Assembly (NCBI GenBank): GCA_905479615.1
Contig: CAJQNH010000144.1
Coordinates: forward strand, 1 to 20,152
Direction of reading: 5' to 3'
From: an uncultured Eudoraea sp.
GTDB lineage: Bacteria; Bacteroidota; Bacteroidia; Flavobacteriales; Flavobacteriaceae
DNA: 20,152 bases
Shown: piece after piece, positions 7,706 through 15,831 of the stretch
Numbering within the stretch: the first letter of the stretch is position 1
Layout of the letters: each line of letters begins with the position of its first letter
Program-made: the position numbers and the translations under genes
Notes under the pieces: model-generated
Database searches by the model: none
Seen by the model: the letters and a program-made list of their open reading frames with translations, nothing else
What the model was told of the DNA's origin: nothing

Positions 7706-10492
7706 ATGAGAACAATCTTTCTTTTTTTCCTACTGATGTTGGGCTTAGGAGCCTATTCGCAGACAACTGTGAATGGAAATGTAACGGATGAAAATGGCCA
7801 ACCTATTCCAGGAGCCAACGTTGTTATAGTTGGGAAAACGATTGGAACAACCGCCGATTTTGATGGTAATTTTGTTCTTGAAACCTCCGAAGTGCCTCCC
7901 TTTCAATTAAGGATTACAAGTATTGGGTATTCTGAGGCAACCTTTGATATAACGACGAACAATCAAACCATTTCTATTGTCCTTGATGAGACACAAACAT
8001 TTTTAGATGAGGTAGTGATCTCAGCTTCCAGAACACCGGAACGGATTTTTGAATCCCCGGTTACGGTAGAACGCTTGGGGATAGAAGCAATAAAGAACAC
8101 CGCCTCAGAAGATTTTTACGGTGGATTGGAAAATTTAAAAGGGGTTGATATTAATACCAACAGTTTAACTTTTAAATCGGTGAATACCCGTGGTTTTGCC
8201 ACCTTTGCCAACACCCGTTTTATGCAATTGGTGGATGGTATGGATAATTCTACACCTGCTTTGAACTTTCCTATTGGCAATCTGGTTGGTTTAATTGAAG
8301 CAGATGTACAAAGCGTTGAATTGTTGCCCGGAGCATCTTCTGCCTTATACGGTGCAAATGCTTTTAATGGACTTCTTTCTATGCGCAGTAAAAGCCCATT
8401 TGATTATCCAGGAATTAGCGCTACTATTAAGCATGGAATTACCTCACAAGAGGCGGCCGGGGATAATAGTTACACTGATTTTGGCATAAGGGCTGCATAT
8501 AAGTTTTCCGACAAGTTTGCAGGTAAAGTGAACTTTGGCTATCTCAAAGGAACCGATTGGGCCGCTACCAGTGAGATAGATAAGTTTGACCCTACTCGTA
8601 CCAGGGCAGATCTGAATTATGACGGTATTAACGTATATGGCGATGAAGTGTCAACAAACATAAAAAGTGTAGCTGTTACACTAGAGGGCCTTGGTATACT
8701 GCCGGAAGGAGCTAACGCTCTGGTGCCAGCCGTAGAAGTAAGCAGAACCGGATATAATGAAGCAGAACTAACCAATTATAATGCAGAAAGTATCAAAGCG
8801 GATTGGGGCTTGTATTACAGGCCCATTGTGGGAAATAGTCTTGAAATCTCCTATGTAGGTAAAGTTGGTACAGGATCAACTATTTATCAGGGAACAAACA
8901 GATACAATATTAATGGGTTTTTTCAGGAACAGCACAAGCTTGAAGTTAGAAATGATAATTTTTTCCTGAGGAGCTATTTAGTGGCGGACAAAGCTGGGGA
9001 TTCTTATGATATGGTTTTTACAGGAATAAACATTAATAGAAGGTGGAAAGATGATGATACATGGTTTGGAGAATATACCGGAACCTACGTACAGGCTACC
9101 TTAGGGGGCGCCACGGATGCACAAGCACATGCTGCGGCCAGGACACAGGCGGAATCTGGTCGTTTTCTGCCTGGTTCAGCAGAATTTCAGAATGCCTTTA
9201 ATAGTGTTATTAAGGATCCTGACCTCGCCTCGGGATCGCAATTTAAAGATGCCTCTAAATACTATCACACCAATGGAAACTACAATTTCAGCCATTTAAT
9301 TGATTGGGCAGATATCCAAGTTGGAGGTTCCTTCAGGCAGTACAGTTTAAATTCCTTCGGAACAATATATACCGATTTTGATGGCCCCATTGATTATTCC
9401 GAATATGGAATATACACTCAAATCCAAAAGAATTTGGAGTTAAATGATAAAATGAATCTTAAGCTTACCGGATCTGTTCGTTATGACAAATCTGAATTTT
9501 TCGATGGGTTCTTTTCACCTAGATTATCCGCCGGACTTACCATAAATAGGAATCATAATGTACGGGCCTCGGCCCAAACAGGATTTAGAAACCCTACCAC
9601 TCAGGATTTGTTCATAGGCTTGGACGCAGGAAGAGCCATCCTGATAGGTTCTGCTCCGGATAACTTGGATAGATACGTCAGGGACTACGATGTAAGTGGA
9701 GGTGGACAAGCCTTAGGTCAGCCGGCAACTATTACCCAAACGGGCGCTGCCGCCTATAATAATTCATATTCTCTCAGTTCGGTGGAAACACTTGGTCAAA
9801 CTCAGAACCCTGGTGATTTAAGAGTCGCCAATCCCGATCTGGTAAAACCGGAACAGGTAACTTCATTTGAGATAGGATATAGAGGAAAAATAGACAAAAT
9901 AATCATCGATTTTAGTACCTATTATAACAACTATAAGGATTTCATTTCTCAAGAAGTAGTTATAGCACCTTTTTACGGAACTGTTGGAGATGGTTCACTT
10001 TCAGTAGCAGCCATTATTAATGATGATTTTCAGGCCTACAGCGCCTATACAAATTCTAATGTGGATGTAAACTCCTATGGTGCATCCTTGGGATTATCGG
10101 CAAAAGTATTTGGGAATTTTGATCTTGGTGGAAACTATACTTTTGCGAAACAGGATTTTGATCAGGCGGCCAATCCTGATTTTATGACAAGTTTCAACAC
10201 GCCGGAACATAAATTTAAAGCGACCTTTGGGAACCAGGAGCTTTTTGAAAATTTCGGATTTAATATTGCGTATAGATTTAGTGATGATTATTTCTGGGAA
10301 GCAACTTTTGGTAATGGGGTTGTTCCTGAGTTTCATACCCTGGATGCACAGATTAATTATAGGGTTCCGGGTATAAAATCAACATTTAAGGCAGGTGGCA
10401 CCAATATTCTTGGAAATGAATACTTCACAGCTTTTGGAACTGGGTTTATAGGCTCAATATATTATATTTCTTGGGCAATTAATACTTTTTAA
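7706..10492 (+). CDS. TonB-dependent outer-membrane receptor with N-terminal carboxypeptidase-like domain
   Basis: 928-residue outer-membrane receptor for energised import of an unknown ligand. It has a signal peptide 1-18 (cleavage A-Y-S before Gln19), a carboxypeptidase-regulatory-like beta-sandwich at about 20-105 (NGNVTDENGQPIPGANV), then L-D-E-V-V-I-S-A-S-R, typical of the linker region before the plug in Bacteroidetes receptors. The plug lies at about 115-235 (L-P-G-A-S-S-A-L-Y-G-A-N-A-F-N-G-L) and a 22-strand-type barrel runs to the C-terminal Phe. It is not a clear SusC: no SusD-like gene follows. Instead an SGNH-hydrolase lipoprotein begins 1 bp after its TAA, so the two likely act together, with the lipoprotein processing or capturing an ester or lipid-like substrate for import. 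That role is inference; no iron-siderophore or vitamin B12 hallmark was recognised. Confidence 0.92.
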   Translation: MRTIFLFFLLMLGLGAYSQTTVNGNVTDENGQPIPGANVVIVGKTIGTTADFDGNFVLETSEVPPFQLRITSIGYSEATFDITTNNQTISIVLDETQTFLDEVVISASRTPERIFESPVTVERLGIEAIKNTASEDFYGGLENLKGVDINTNSLTFKSVNTRGFATFANTRFMQLVDGMDNSTPALNFPIGNLVGLIEADVQSVELLPGASSALYGANAFNGLLSMRSKSPFDYPGISATIKHGITSQEAAGDNSYTDFGIRAAYKFSDKFAGKVNFGYLKGTDWAATSEIDKFDPTRTRADLNYDGINVYGDEVSTNIKSVAVTLEGLGILPEGANALVPAVEVSRTGYNEAELTNYNAESIKADWGLYYRPIVGNSLEISYVGKVGTGSTIYQGTNRYNINGFFQEQHKLEVRNDNFFLRSYLVADKAGDSYDMVFTGININRRWKDDDTWFGEYTGTYVQATLGGATDAQAHAAARTQAESGRFLPGSAEFQNAFNSVIKDPDLASGSQFKDASKYYHTNGNYNFSHLIDWADIQVGGSFRQYSLNSFGTIYTDFDGPIDYSEYGIYTQIQKNLELNDKMNLKLTGSVRYDKSEFFDGFFSPRLSAGLTINRNHNVRASAQTGFRNPTTQDLFIGLDAGRAILIGSAPDNLDRYVRDYDVSGGGQALGQPATITQTGAAAYNNSYSLSSVETLGQTQNPGDLRVANPDLVKPEQVTSFEIGYRGKIDKIIIDFSTYYNNYKDFISQEVVIAPFYGTVGDGSLSVAAIINDDFQAYSAYTNSNVDVNSYGASLGLSAKVFGNFDLGGNYTFAKQDFDQAANPDFMTSFNTPEHKFKATFGNQELFENFGFNIAYRFSDDYFWEATFGNGVVPEFHTLDAQINYRVPGIKSTFKAGGTNILGNEYFTAFGTGFIGSIYYISWAINTF

Positions 10493-10493
10493 T

Positions 10494-12032
10494 ATGATGA
10501 ATATGAAAATTAAATATATCTGGTTAATGGTATGCATTATAGGGTTTTCGGCTTGTAATGATAAGGAAGATTTTGATATGACCGAACCTGAGGTGGAGTT
10601 GCCACCCGCCACCCCGGGATCCGCCGATTTTTCAAACTTTGTTGCTTTAGGCAGTTCTTTGACGGCAGGTTTTACGGATGGGGCTCTATTTATCGCAGGA
10701 CAAAATAATTCATTGCCCAACATTTTATCACAACAATTTGAACTGGTAGGCGGTGGAAGTTTTACACAACCTTTAACTAGTGACAATTTTGGCGGATTGG
10801 CTTTAGCAGGTAATCGGATTCCGGGTTTTGATCCCAGACTTGTTTTTGGTGGTGCTGGCCCAGTACCTTTAGAATCTTTGATTGGCCCCGTAACGGTAAC
10901 AACTGATATCGCTCTCAACAATCCAACAGGTCCGTTTAACAATTTGGGAGTACCCGGGGCAAAAAGTTTTCATCTACTGGCACCAGGTTACGGAAATTTG
11001 GGAAATCTTTCCTTAGGACTAGCCAATCCTTATTTTGTTAGAATGACAGGGTCAACTCCTGATGCCAGTGTTTTGCAATTGGCACTTACCCAGGCACCAT
11101 CTTTCTTTTCATTTTGGGTTGGGATCAATGATGTTTTGGGATATGCCCTAACAGGAGGAGATGGAACTGACCCAATAACGCCAGTTGATGGACCTCCAGG
11201 AGTAGGTTTTAACCAGAGTTACGGAGCTTTGATTGCAACACTTACAGCTTCAGGTACTGGAGGCGTAGTTGCCAATATTCCTGATGTAACCATTATACCG
11301 CATTTTACTACCGTACCTTATAATCCGGTACCTTTGGATGCTGCGACAGCTGCTGCGGTTAATCAGGCTTATTTGCCCTATAATGGGGGTATTCAGGCAG
11401 CATTGGCAGCTTTAGAAGGGACAGGGCTTTTTACACCAGAAGAGGCAGCTGCAAGAATCATTAATTTTGAGGAAGGTGAAACCAATGCGGTCGTAATTGA
11501 GGATGAAAGCTTAACAGATTTAGGAGCTATAAACCCCGCTTTTGACGGACTACCAAAAATTAGACAAGCTACGGCAGAAGATTTGATTGTTTTACCGGCT
11601 TCGAATTTCATCGGTACTTTGGCAGACCCAAACAACCCGCTATCAGTGAATGGTGTAGCTATACCTTTGTCAGATAAATGGGTGCTTGTTCCCAGCGAAC
11701 AAGCGGAGATCTCCGAAGCCATCATGAATTTTAATGCCACCATATCAAGTGCGGCAAATGCTGCGGGTCTGGCTTTTGTGGACGCCAATGCCTTATATGC
11801 CCAATTGTCAAATGGGGGTATTACCAACGGTAATTTTACCTTAACTTCGAATTTGGTAACAGGTGGGGCATTTTCACTGGATGGTGTGCATCCTACAGCC
11901 AGGGGTTATGCTTTAATCGCAAATGATTTTATGAAAGCAATAGATGCCACTTATGGTTCAAATTTTGAAGCTTCGGGGAATCTATTAGATTTAGGGAATT
12001 ATCCAACAAATTATTCACCTACCTTGCAGTAA
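10494..12032 (+). CDS. SGNH/GDSL-type hydrolase lipoprotein paired with the TonB receptor
   Basis: 512-residue lipoprotein with signal residues 1-20 and lipidation at Cys21 (G-F-S-A-C), followed by acidic residues (N-D-K-E-D-F-D), which suggests surface display. The SGNH hydrolase blocks are visible: block I G-S-S-L-T-A-G at 53-59 with Ser55 as nucleophile (GDSL with Asp changed to Ser), block II N-L-G-V-P-G-A at 150-156, block III G-I-N-D at 210-213, and block V D-G-V-H at 463-466 with the catalytic Asp-His pair. The predicted activity is cleavage of an ester (lipid, acyl sugar or similar). About 240 residues of extra sequence lie between blocks III and V. It begins 1 bp after the receptor stop; several Met codons (10494, 10497, 10503) are possible starts. 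A hairpin terminator follows, so the receptor and hydrolase form a two-gene operon. Confidence 0.87.
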   Translation: MMNMKIKYIWLMVCIIGFSACNDKEDFDMTEPEVELPPATPGSADFSNFVALGSSLTAGFTDGALFIAGQNNSLPNILSQQFELVGGGSFTQPLTSDNFGGLALAGNRIPGFDPRLVFGGAGPVPLESLIGPVTVTTDIALNNPTGPFNNLGVPGAKSFHLLAPGYGNLGNLSLGLANPYFVRMTGSTPDASVLQLALTQAPSFFSFWVGINDVLGYALTGGDGTDPITPVDGPPGVGFNQSYGALIATLTASGTGGVVANIPDVTIIPHFTTVPYNPVPLDAATAAAVNQAYLPYNGGIQAALAALEGTGLFTPEEAAARIINFEEGETNAVVIEDESLTDLGAINPAFDGLPKIRQATAEDLIVLPASNFIGTLADPNNPLSVNGVAIPLSDKWVLVPSEQAEISEAIMNFNATISSAANAAGLAFVDANALYAQLSNGGITNGNFTLTSNLVTGGAFSLDGVHPTARGYALIANDFMKAIDATYGSNFEASGNLLDLGNYPTNYSPTLQ

Positions 12033-12047
12033 ACAATCATATTACAA

Positions 12048-12079
12048 TAAAAAAGCGCCTTATAAGTGGCGCTTTTTTA
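12048..12079 (+). terminator. Intrinsic terminator of the receptor-hydrolase operon
   Basis: Arms AGCGCC (12054-12059) and GGCGCT (12068-12073) pair perfectly, extended by a run of A on the left and T on the right, with an 8-base loop. It begins 15 bp after the hydrolase stop. Confidence 0.88.
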
Positions 12080-12104
12080 TTGTCCAGAAAATAAGGCAAA
12101 ACAA

Positions 12105-12123
12105 TTTCTATTTAAAATAGAAA
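12105..12123 (+). repeat. Perfect 9-bp inverted repeat upstream of atpD
   Basis: TTTCTATTT and AAATAGAAA around a central A form a perfect palindrome. The core CTATTT/AAATAG ends at 12120, exactly 7 bp before the TATCTTTG element at 12128. The same core at the same spacing occurs upstream of bioF (14629-14642). It may be an operator or a DNA-shape element; it has no T-tract and is too weak to be a terminator. Confidence 0.6.
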
Positions 12124-12127
12124 AACA

Positions 12128-12135
12128 TATCTTTG
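12128..12135 (+). promoter_or_regulatory. Candidate -7 promoter element for atpD-atpC
   Basis: TATCTTTG matches TAnnTTTG perfectly. It implies a leader of about 75-80 bases before the atpD ATG at 12218, long for this window, in which I see no strong structure. Confidence 0.55.
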
Positions 12136-12217
12136 CAGCCTGAAAAAACAATCAATTTATACACGATCTTAGGTTGTTTTTAAATTGCTATAATTATTAA
12201 ACATAAATACTTGCATA

Positions 12218-13726
12218 ATGGCTAAAGTTACAGGTAGAGTATCCCAGATAATTGGACCGGTTATTGACGTAGAATTTCCATCTGGTGCAGAACTGCCAAG
12301 AATTTATGATTCCCTGGAAATTACCAGGAAGGATGGTTCTCTCTTGGTATTAGAGGTGCAATCACATACTGGTGAAAATACAATTAGGTCTATATCTATG
12401 GACTCAACAGATGGTTTGAGCAGAGGTGCTGAAGTATTATCTACAGGTAACGCAATTCAAATGCCGGTTGGGGAGGATATTTACGGACGGCTGTTTAATG
12501 TAATAGGAGATGCGATTGATGGCCTTGGAAATTTACCTAAGTCAGGTAAAAATGGACTTCCAATACATAGGGAAGCTCCAAAGTTTGAAGATTTAACTAC
12601 TACGACAGAAGTTTTATTTACTGGAATTAAGGTCATAGACCTTATTGAACCTTATGCTAAAGGAGGTAAAATTGGACTTTTCGGTGGAGCTGGTGTTGGT
12701 AAAACCGTATTGATTCAGGAATTGATCAATAATATAGCTAAGGGCCACGGTGGACTTTCTGTATTCGCCGGAGTTGGTGAGCGTACCAGAGAAGGAAATG
12801 ACTTGTTGCGTGAAATGCTCGAATCTGGAATCATAAAATACGGGGACGACTTTTTGCATTCTATGGAAGAAGGTGGATGGGACTTATCTAAGGTGGATAA
12901 GAAGGTTATGAAAGAATCCAAAGCGACTTTTGTTTTTGGACAGATGAATGAACCTCCGGGTGCTCGTGCAAGAGTAGCACTTTCGGGTCTTACCATTGCG
13001 GAATATTTTAGGGATGGAGCAGGCGAAGGACAAGGTAAAGATGTACTATTTTTTGTTGATAATATTTTCCGTTTTACACAAGCAGGTTCAGAGGTGTCAG
13101 CACTCTTGGGCAGGATGCCTTCAGCAGTAGGTTATCAGCCCACTCTTGCTACAGAAATGGGAACAATGCAAGAACGAATTACATCAACAAAAAGAGGTTC
13201 CATTACTTCAGTTCAAGCAGTATACGTGCCAGCCGATGATTTAACAGACCCGGCCCCTGCAACTACTTTTGCTCACTTAGATGCTACTACTGTTTTGTCG
13301 AGGAAAATTGCCGAACTTGGTATTTATCCTGCTGTTGATCCTCTGGATTCAACTTCCAGAATTCTTAACCCTGAGGTATTGGGTAATGATCATTATGCCT
13401 GTGCTCAAAGGGTAAAAGAACTATTACAACATTATAAGGAATTGCAGGATATTATTGCTATTCTTGGAATGGAAGAACTCTCCGAAGAAGATAAATTAGC
13501 TGTTGGAAGGGCCAGACGAGTGCAGCGGTTTTTATCACAACCCTTTCATGTAGCCGAGCAATTTACAGGTATACCTGGTGTTTTGGTTGATATTAAGGAG
13601 ACTATTAAAGGCTTTAATATGATCATGGATGGAGAATTAGACCATTTGCCAGAATCTGCCTTTAACCTTAAAGGAACTATAGAAGAGGCGATTGAGGCTG
13701 GAGAAAAAATGTTGGCTGAAGCTTAA
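12218..13726 (+). CDS. atpD: F1F0 ATP synthase subunit beta
   Basis: Catalytic subunit of the F1 head, on the cytoplasmic face of the inner membrane. Walker A GGAGVGKT at 156-163, the G-E-R-T-R-E-G-N-D loop with the catalytic Glu at 187-195, and Walker B V-L-F-F-V-D-N at 276-282 are intact. The N-terminal barrel (residues 1-80) and C-terminal helical domain are complete. At 502 residues it is longer than the roughly 460 of E. coli; the excess includes an insert of about 25 residues at 200-235, between the catalytic loop and the G-Q-M-N-E-P-P-G-A-R motif, which I recall as usual in Bacteroidetes. atpC follows after 16 bp. No other atp genes are present, so the pair is separate from the rest of the ATP synthase genes, as in other members of the phylum. 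Confidence 0.98.
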   Translation: MAKVTGRVSQIIGPVIDVEFPSGAELPRIYDSLEITRKDGSLLVLEVQSHTGENTIRSISMDSTDGLSRGAEVLSTGNAIQMPVGEDIYGRLFNVIGDAIDGLGNLPKSGKNGLPIHREAPKFEDLTTTTEVLFTGIKVIDLIEPYAKGGKIGLFGGAGVGKTVLIQELINNIAKGHGGLSVFAGVGERTREGNDLLREMLESGIIKYGDDFLHSMEEGGWDLSKVDKKVMKESKATFVFGQMNEPPGARARVALSGLTIAEYFRDGAGEGQGKDVLFFVDNIFRFTQAGSEVSALLGRMPSAVGYQPTLATEMGTMQERITSTKRGSITSVQAVYVPADDLTDPAPATTFAHLDATTVLSRKIAELGIYPAVDPLDSTSRILNPEVLGNDHYACAQRVKELLQHYKELQDIIAILGMEELSEEDKLAVGRARRVQRFLSQPFHVAEQFTGIPGVLVDIKETIKGFNMIMDGELDHLPESAFNLKGTIEEAIEAGEKMLAEA

Positions 13727-13742
13727 TAAGAATATTTAAACT

Positions 13743-14021
13743 ATGTACCTAGAAATTGTATCCCCTGAAGCTGTATTATTTGCCGGAGAAGTTATTTCTG
13801 TAACCGTACCTGGAACAAATGGGGAATTTCAGATGCTTACCAACCATGCTCCTATAGTTTCAATACTCCGGGAAGGTGAAGTTAAGATACAAGGAGAAAT
13901 TCAGATTGAAGAAGAATACAAAGATAGGTTTACCACAGATTCAAATGGAAAAACCATACTACAGATTAATAGCGGAACAATAGAATTAAATGATAATAAA
14001 TTAATAGTTCTTGCAGATTAA
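13743..14021 (+). CDS. atpC: F1F0 ATP synthase subunit epsilon, short form
   Basis: 92-residue epsilon subunit of the F1 central stalk. It holds the N-terminal beta-sandwich domain (MYLEIVSPEAVLFAGEV start, T-V-P-G-T-N-G-E-F-Q-M-L-T-N-H-A-P near 20-40) and stops after the last strand (N-D-N-K-L-I-V-L-A-D). The C-terminal two-helix domain that inhibits ATP hydrolysis in E. coli (about 138 residues in all) is absent. Short epsilon subunits are known in Bacteroidetes, so this is not a truncation. It lies 16 bp after atpD and is surely co-transcribed. A hairpin terminator follows. Confidence 0.94.
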   Translation: MYLEIVSPEAVLFAGEVISVTVPGTNGEFQMLTNHAPIVSILREGEVKIQGEIQIEEEYKDRFTTDSNGKTILQINSGTIELNDNKLIVLAD

Positions 14022-14041
14022 AGTATTCCGAAAATATAAAG

Positions 14042-14070
14042 AAAGCCATACAAATTGTATGGCTTTTTTA
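14042..14070. terminator. Bidirectional terminator between atpC and the GNAT gene
   Basis: Arms AAAGCCATACAA (14042-14053) and TTGTATGGCTTT (14055-14066) are perfect complements. T-rich runs lie on the right for the plus strand and on the left for the minus strand. It sits 20 bp after the atpC stop and abuts the GNAT stop codon at 14068-14070, so it can serve both convergent genes. Confidence 0.85.
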
Positions 14071-14601
14071 TTTCAGGGCTAGTAAGTGCCAGTTCCGTCC
14101 ACTGGAGTTATAACTCTTAAGTTCAATGAAGCCAACTGCAAAGTGTGCGTTAAGTGAACGACTATTTAATGCATCTACTTCAGTAATAATGCAATTGTAT
14201 TTTGTCTTGATGCACACTAGCATTTTCTTGTAAAGCTTTTGAAAAATACCCATTTTTCGATATTTTTTATCAATACAAATCTGTCCCATTACCATATATT
14301 TTTCGTCATGAGGCACCACAGAATTAATTTCTTTAAACATAGGTTTCAGGATATCAATTTCATTGCTAAATTTAGGATGCATACACAAGGCATATCCAAT
14401 AATTTTATTGTTTTCCCTGGCAATAAAATGCGGGCATACCTTATTCATACTATCCAGTAATTCCAGGGTATGAGTTACGGTTAAAAAACCTTCCTGTTCC
14501 ATTTCTTTTATAGATAATGCGTTTGGACTATTTTCTTTCTGTAAAGAAAGAATTTGTTCTAATTCCAATTTGTTTTGCACCCGGCCAATTTGAATTGTCA
14601 T
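14068..14601 (-). CDS. GNAT-family N-acetyltransferase
   Basis: 177-residue cytoplasmic acyl-CoA-dependent acetyltransferase of the GNAT fold. The acetyl-CoA pyrophosphate-binding motif A lies at about 107-124 (QICIDKKYRKMGIFQKLY), with Y-R-K-M-G-I-F standing for the Q/R-x-x-G-x-G/A signature. A central strand (I-I-G-Y-A-L-C-M at 67-74) and a C-terminal strand complete the fold. The acceptor cannot be inferred. The gene is convergent with atpC and divergent from bioF, with a 60-bp spacer shared with bioF. It ends almost inside the shared hairpin. The ATG at 14601 gives a full-length N-terminus. Confidence 0.85.
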   Translation of the reverse strand: MTIQIGRVQNKLELEQILSLQKENSPNALSIKEMEQEGFLTVTHTLELLDSMNKVCPHFIARENNKIIGYALCMHPKFSNEIDILKPMFKEINSVVPHDEKYMVMGQICIDKKYRKMGIFQKLYKKMLVCIKTKYNCIITEVDALNSRSLNAHFAVGFIELKSYNSSGRNWHLLALK

Positions 14602-14628
14602 TGTTTGGAGTTTCTATGATTCAATATA

Positions 14629-14642
14629 CTATTTAAAAATAG
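14629..14642 (+). repeat. CTATTT/AAATAG inverted repeat upstream of bioF
   Basis: Arms CTATTT and AAATAG with a 2-base centre lie in the 60-bp spacer between the GNAT gene and bioF. The right end is 7 bp before the TACATTTG element, the same geometry as the palindrome at 12105-12123 before atpD. Possible operator or promoter-upstream element. Confidence 0.5.
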
Positions 14643-14649
14643 GATATAT

Positions 14650-14657
14650 TACATTTG
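14650..14657 (+). promoter_or_regulatory. Candidate -7 promoter element for bioF, implying a leaderless transcript
   Basis: TACATTTG matches TAnnTTTG and ends 4 bp before the bioF ATG at 14662. Transcription normally starts a few bases downstream of this element, which would put the first base at or next to the A of ATG. Confidence 0.5.
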
Positions 14658-14661
14658 TGAC

Positions 14662-15831
14662 ATGGGTGAATTACCTGAAAAATTATATAAGAGACTGGTA
14701 GAACGGGAGGAAAGAAATACCCTTAGAACCTTACCTAAAGATATTCATGGAATTGATTTTTCATCTAATGACTATCTGGGAATTGCAAATAACCACATTG
14801 TTTTTAAAAAGGCAATTAATATTCTTTCTGAAAAAGAGATAGTTAATAATGGTGCCACAGGTTCCAGGTTGCTTACCGGAAATGGTATTTTATTTGATGA
14901 AGTGGAAAAACTTCTTAGGGAACTACATAAGGCAGATTCGGCCTTGATTTTTAATTCCGGATATGACGCAAATATTGGTCTGTTTTCGTCAGTTCCCCAA
15001 AGAGATGATATAATATTATACGATGAGTTTATTCATGCCAGTATTAGAGATGGTATTAAAATGAGTAATGCCCGGAACTATAAGTTTAAACATAACGATC
15101 TTAAAGATTTATTAGCGCACATCCTCCGAGGACAAGAAAATTTTACAAAGAACAGCAGGGAAATATATATAGTTACTGAATCTGTTTTTTCAATGGATGG
15201 AGATTCGCCAGACCTGAAAGCCTTGTCCGGATTGTGCAAGAAATTCAAATGTCACTTGATTGTTGATGAAGCGCATGCTATTGGCTTATTTGGTTTAAAT
15301 GGCTGTGGCAGGGTTCAGGAATTGGATCTGCAGGAAGATATTTTTGCCAGGATTATCACTTTTGGTAAGGCTCTGGGATGCCATGGTGCGGCTATTTTGG
15401 GAAGTGCAGACCTAAATAAATATTTGATAAACTTTGCGAGAAGCTTTATCTATACAACCGGCCTGCCGCCCCACACCGTTGCAACAATTATAGCGGCATA
15501 TCAGTTTATGACAAGCCCTCAAGGACTTAAAGAGAGAGAATTGCTTCATGAAAATATTGCATTGTTTAATCAGGAGAAGGAGCGTTTGGGTATTTCATCC
15601 TTTTTTATTCCAAGTTCTTCAGCAATTCACTCCTGTATTATTAAAGGCAATAATGAAGTAAAGCAAATTGCGCAAATAATTCAAAACAAATCATTTGACG
15701 TTAGGCCTATTCTATCTCCTTCTGTACCCAAAGGAGAGGAGCGTTTACGTTTTTGTTTGCACAGCTTTAATTCAAAAGAAGATATTTGCATTATATTACA
15801 GCACTTAGCACTAGCAATTAAAAAGATATGA
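14662..15831 (+). CDS. bioF: 8-amino-7-oxononanoate synthase (BioF)
   Basis: PLP enzyme that condenses pimeloyl-ACP (or -CoA) with L-alanine to give KAPA, the first step of biotin ring assembly. It shows F-S-S-N-D-Y-L-G (33-40), G-A-T-G-S-R-L-L-T-G-N (64-74), D-E-F-I-H-A-S (121-127), V-D-E-A-H-A-I-G (201-208) and T-F-G-K-A-L-G with the PLP-binding Lys236. Its 389 residues match the alpha-oxoamine synthase family. The related 2-amino-3-ketobutyrate ligase (Kbl) and serine palmitoyltransferase are the alternatives, but the bioD and bioA neighbours settle the call. The stop overlaps the next start in an ATGA (15828-15831), so translation is probably coupled to the DUF2007 gene. First gene of the bioF-DUF2007-bioD-bioA set. 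Confidence 0.94.
   Translation: MGELPEKLYKRLVEREERNTLRTLPKDIHGIDFSSNDYLGIANNHIVFKKAINILSEKEIVNNGATGSRLLTGNGILFDEVEKLLRELHKADSALIFNSGYDANIGLFSSVPQRDDIILYDEFIHASIRDGIKMSNARNYKFKHNDLKDLLAHILRGQENFTKNSREIYIVTESVFSMDGDSPDLKALSGLCKKFKCHLIVDEAHAIGLFGLNGCGRVQELDLQEDIFARIITFGKALGCHGAAILGSADLNKYLINFARSFIYTTGLPPHTVATIIAAYQFMTSPQGLKERELLHENIALFNQEKERLGISSFFIPSSSAIHSCIIKGNNEVKQIAQIIQNKSFDVRPILSPSVPKGEERLRFCLHSFNSKEDICIILQHLALAIKKI

Noticed and set aside
10454..11827. Long open frames on the minus strand opposite the SGNH lipoprotein gene
   Set aside because: They lie fully inside a well-supported gene, have low-complexity Ala/Ser/Pro/Lys-rich translations and show no family motif; they are codon-bias shadows.
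14602..14661. BirA-type biotin operator before bioF
   Set aside because: The palindrome here is CTATTT/AAATAG, which does not match the TTGTAAACC/GGTTTACAA type, and the same core precedes atpD, so a biotin-specific role is not supported.
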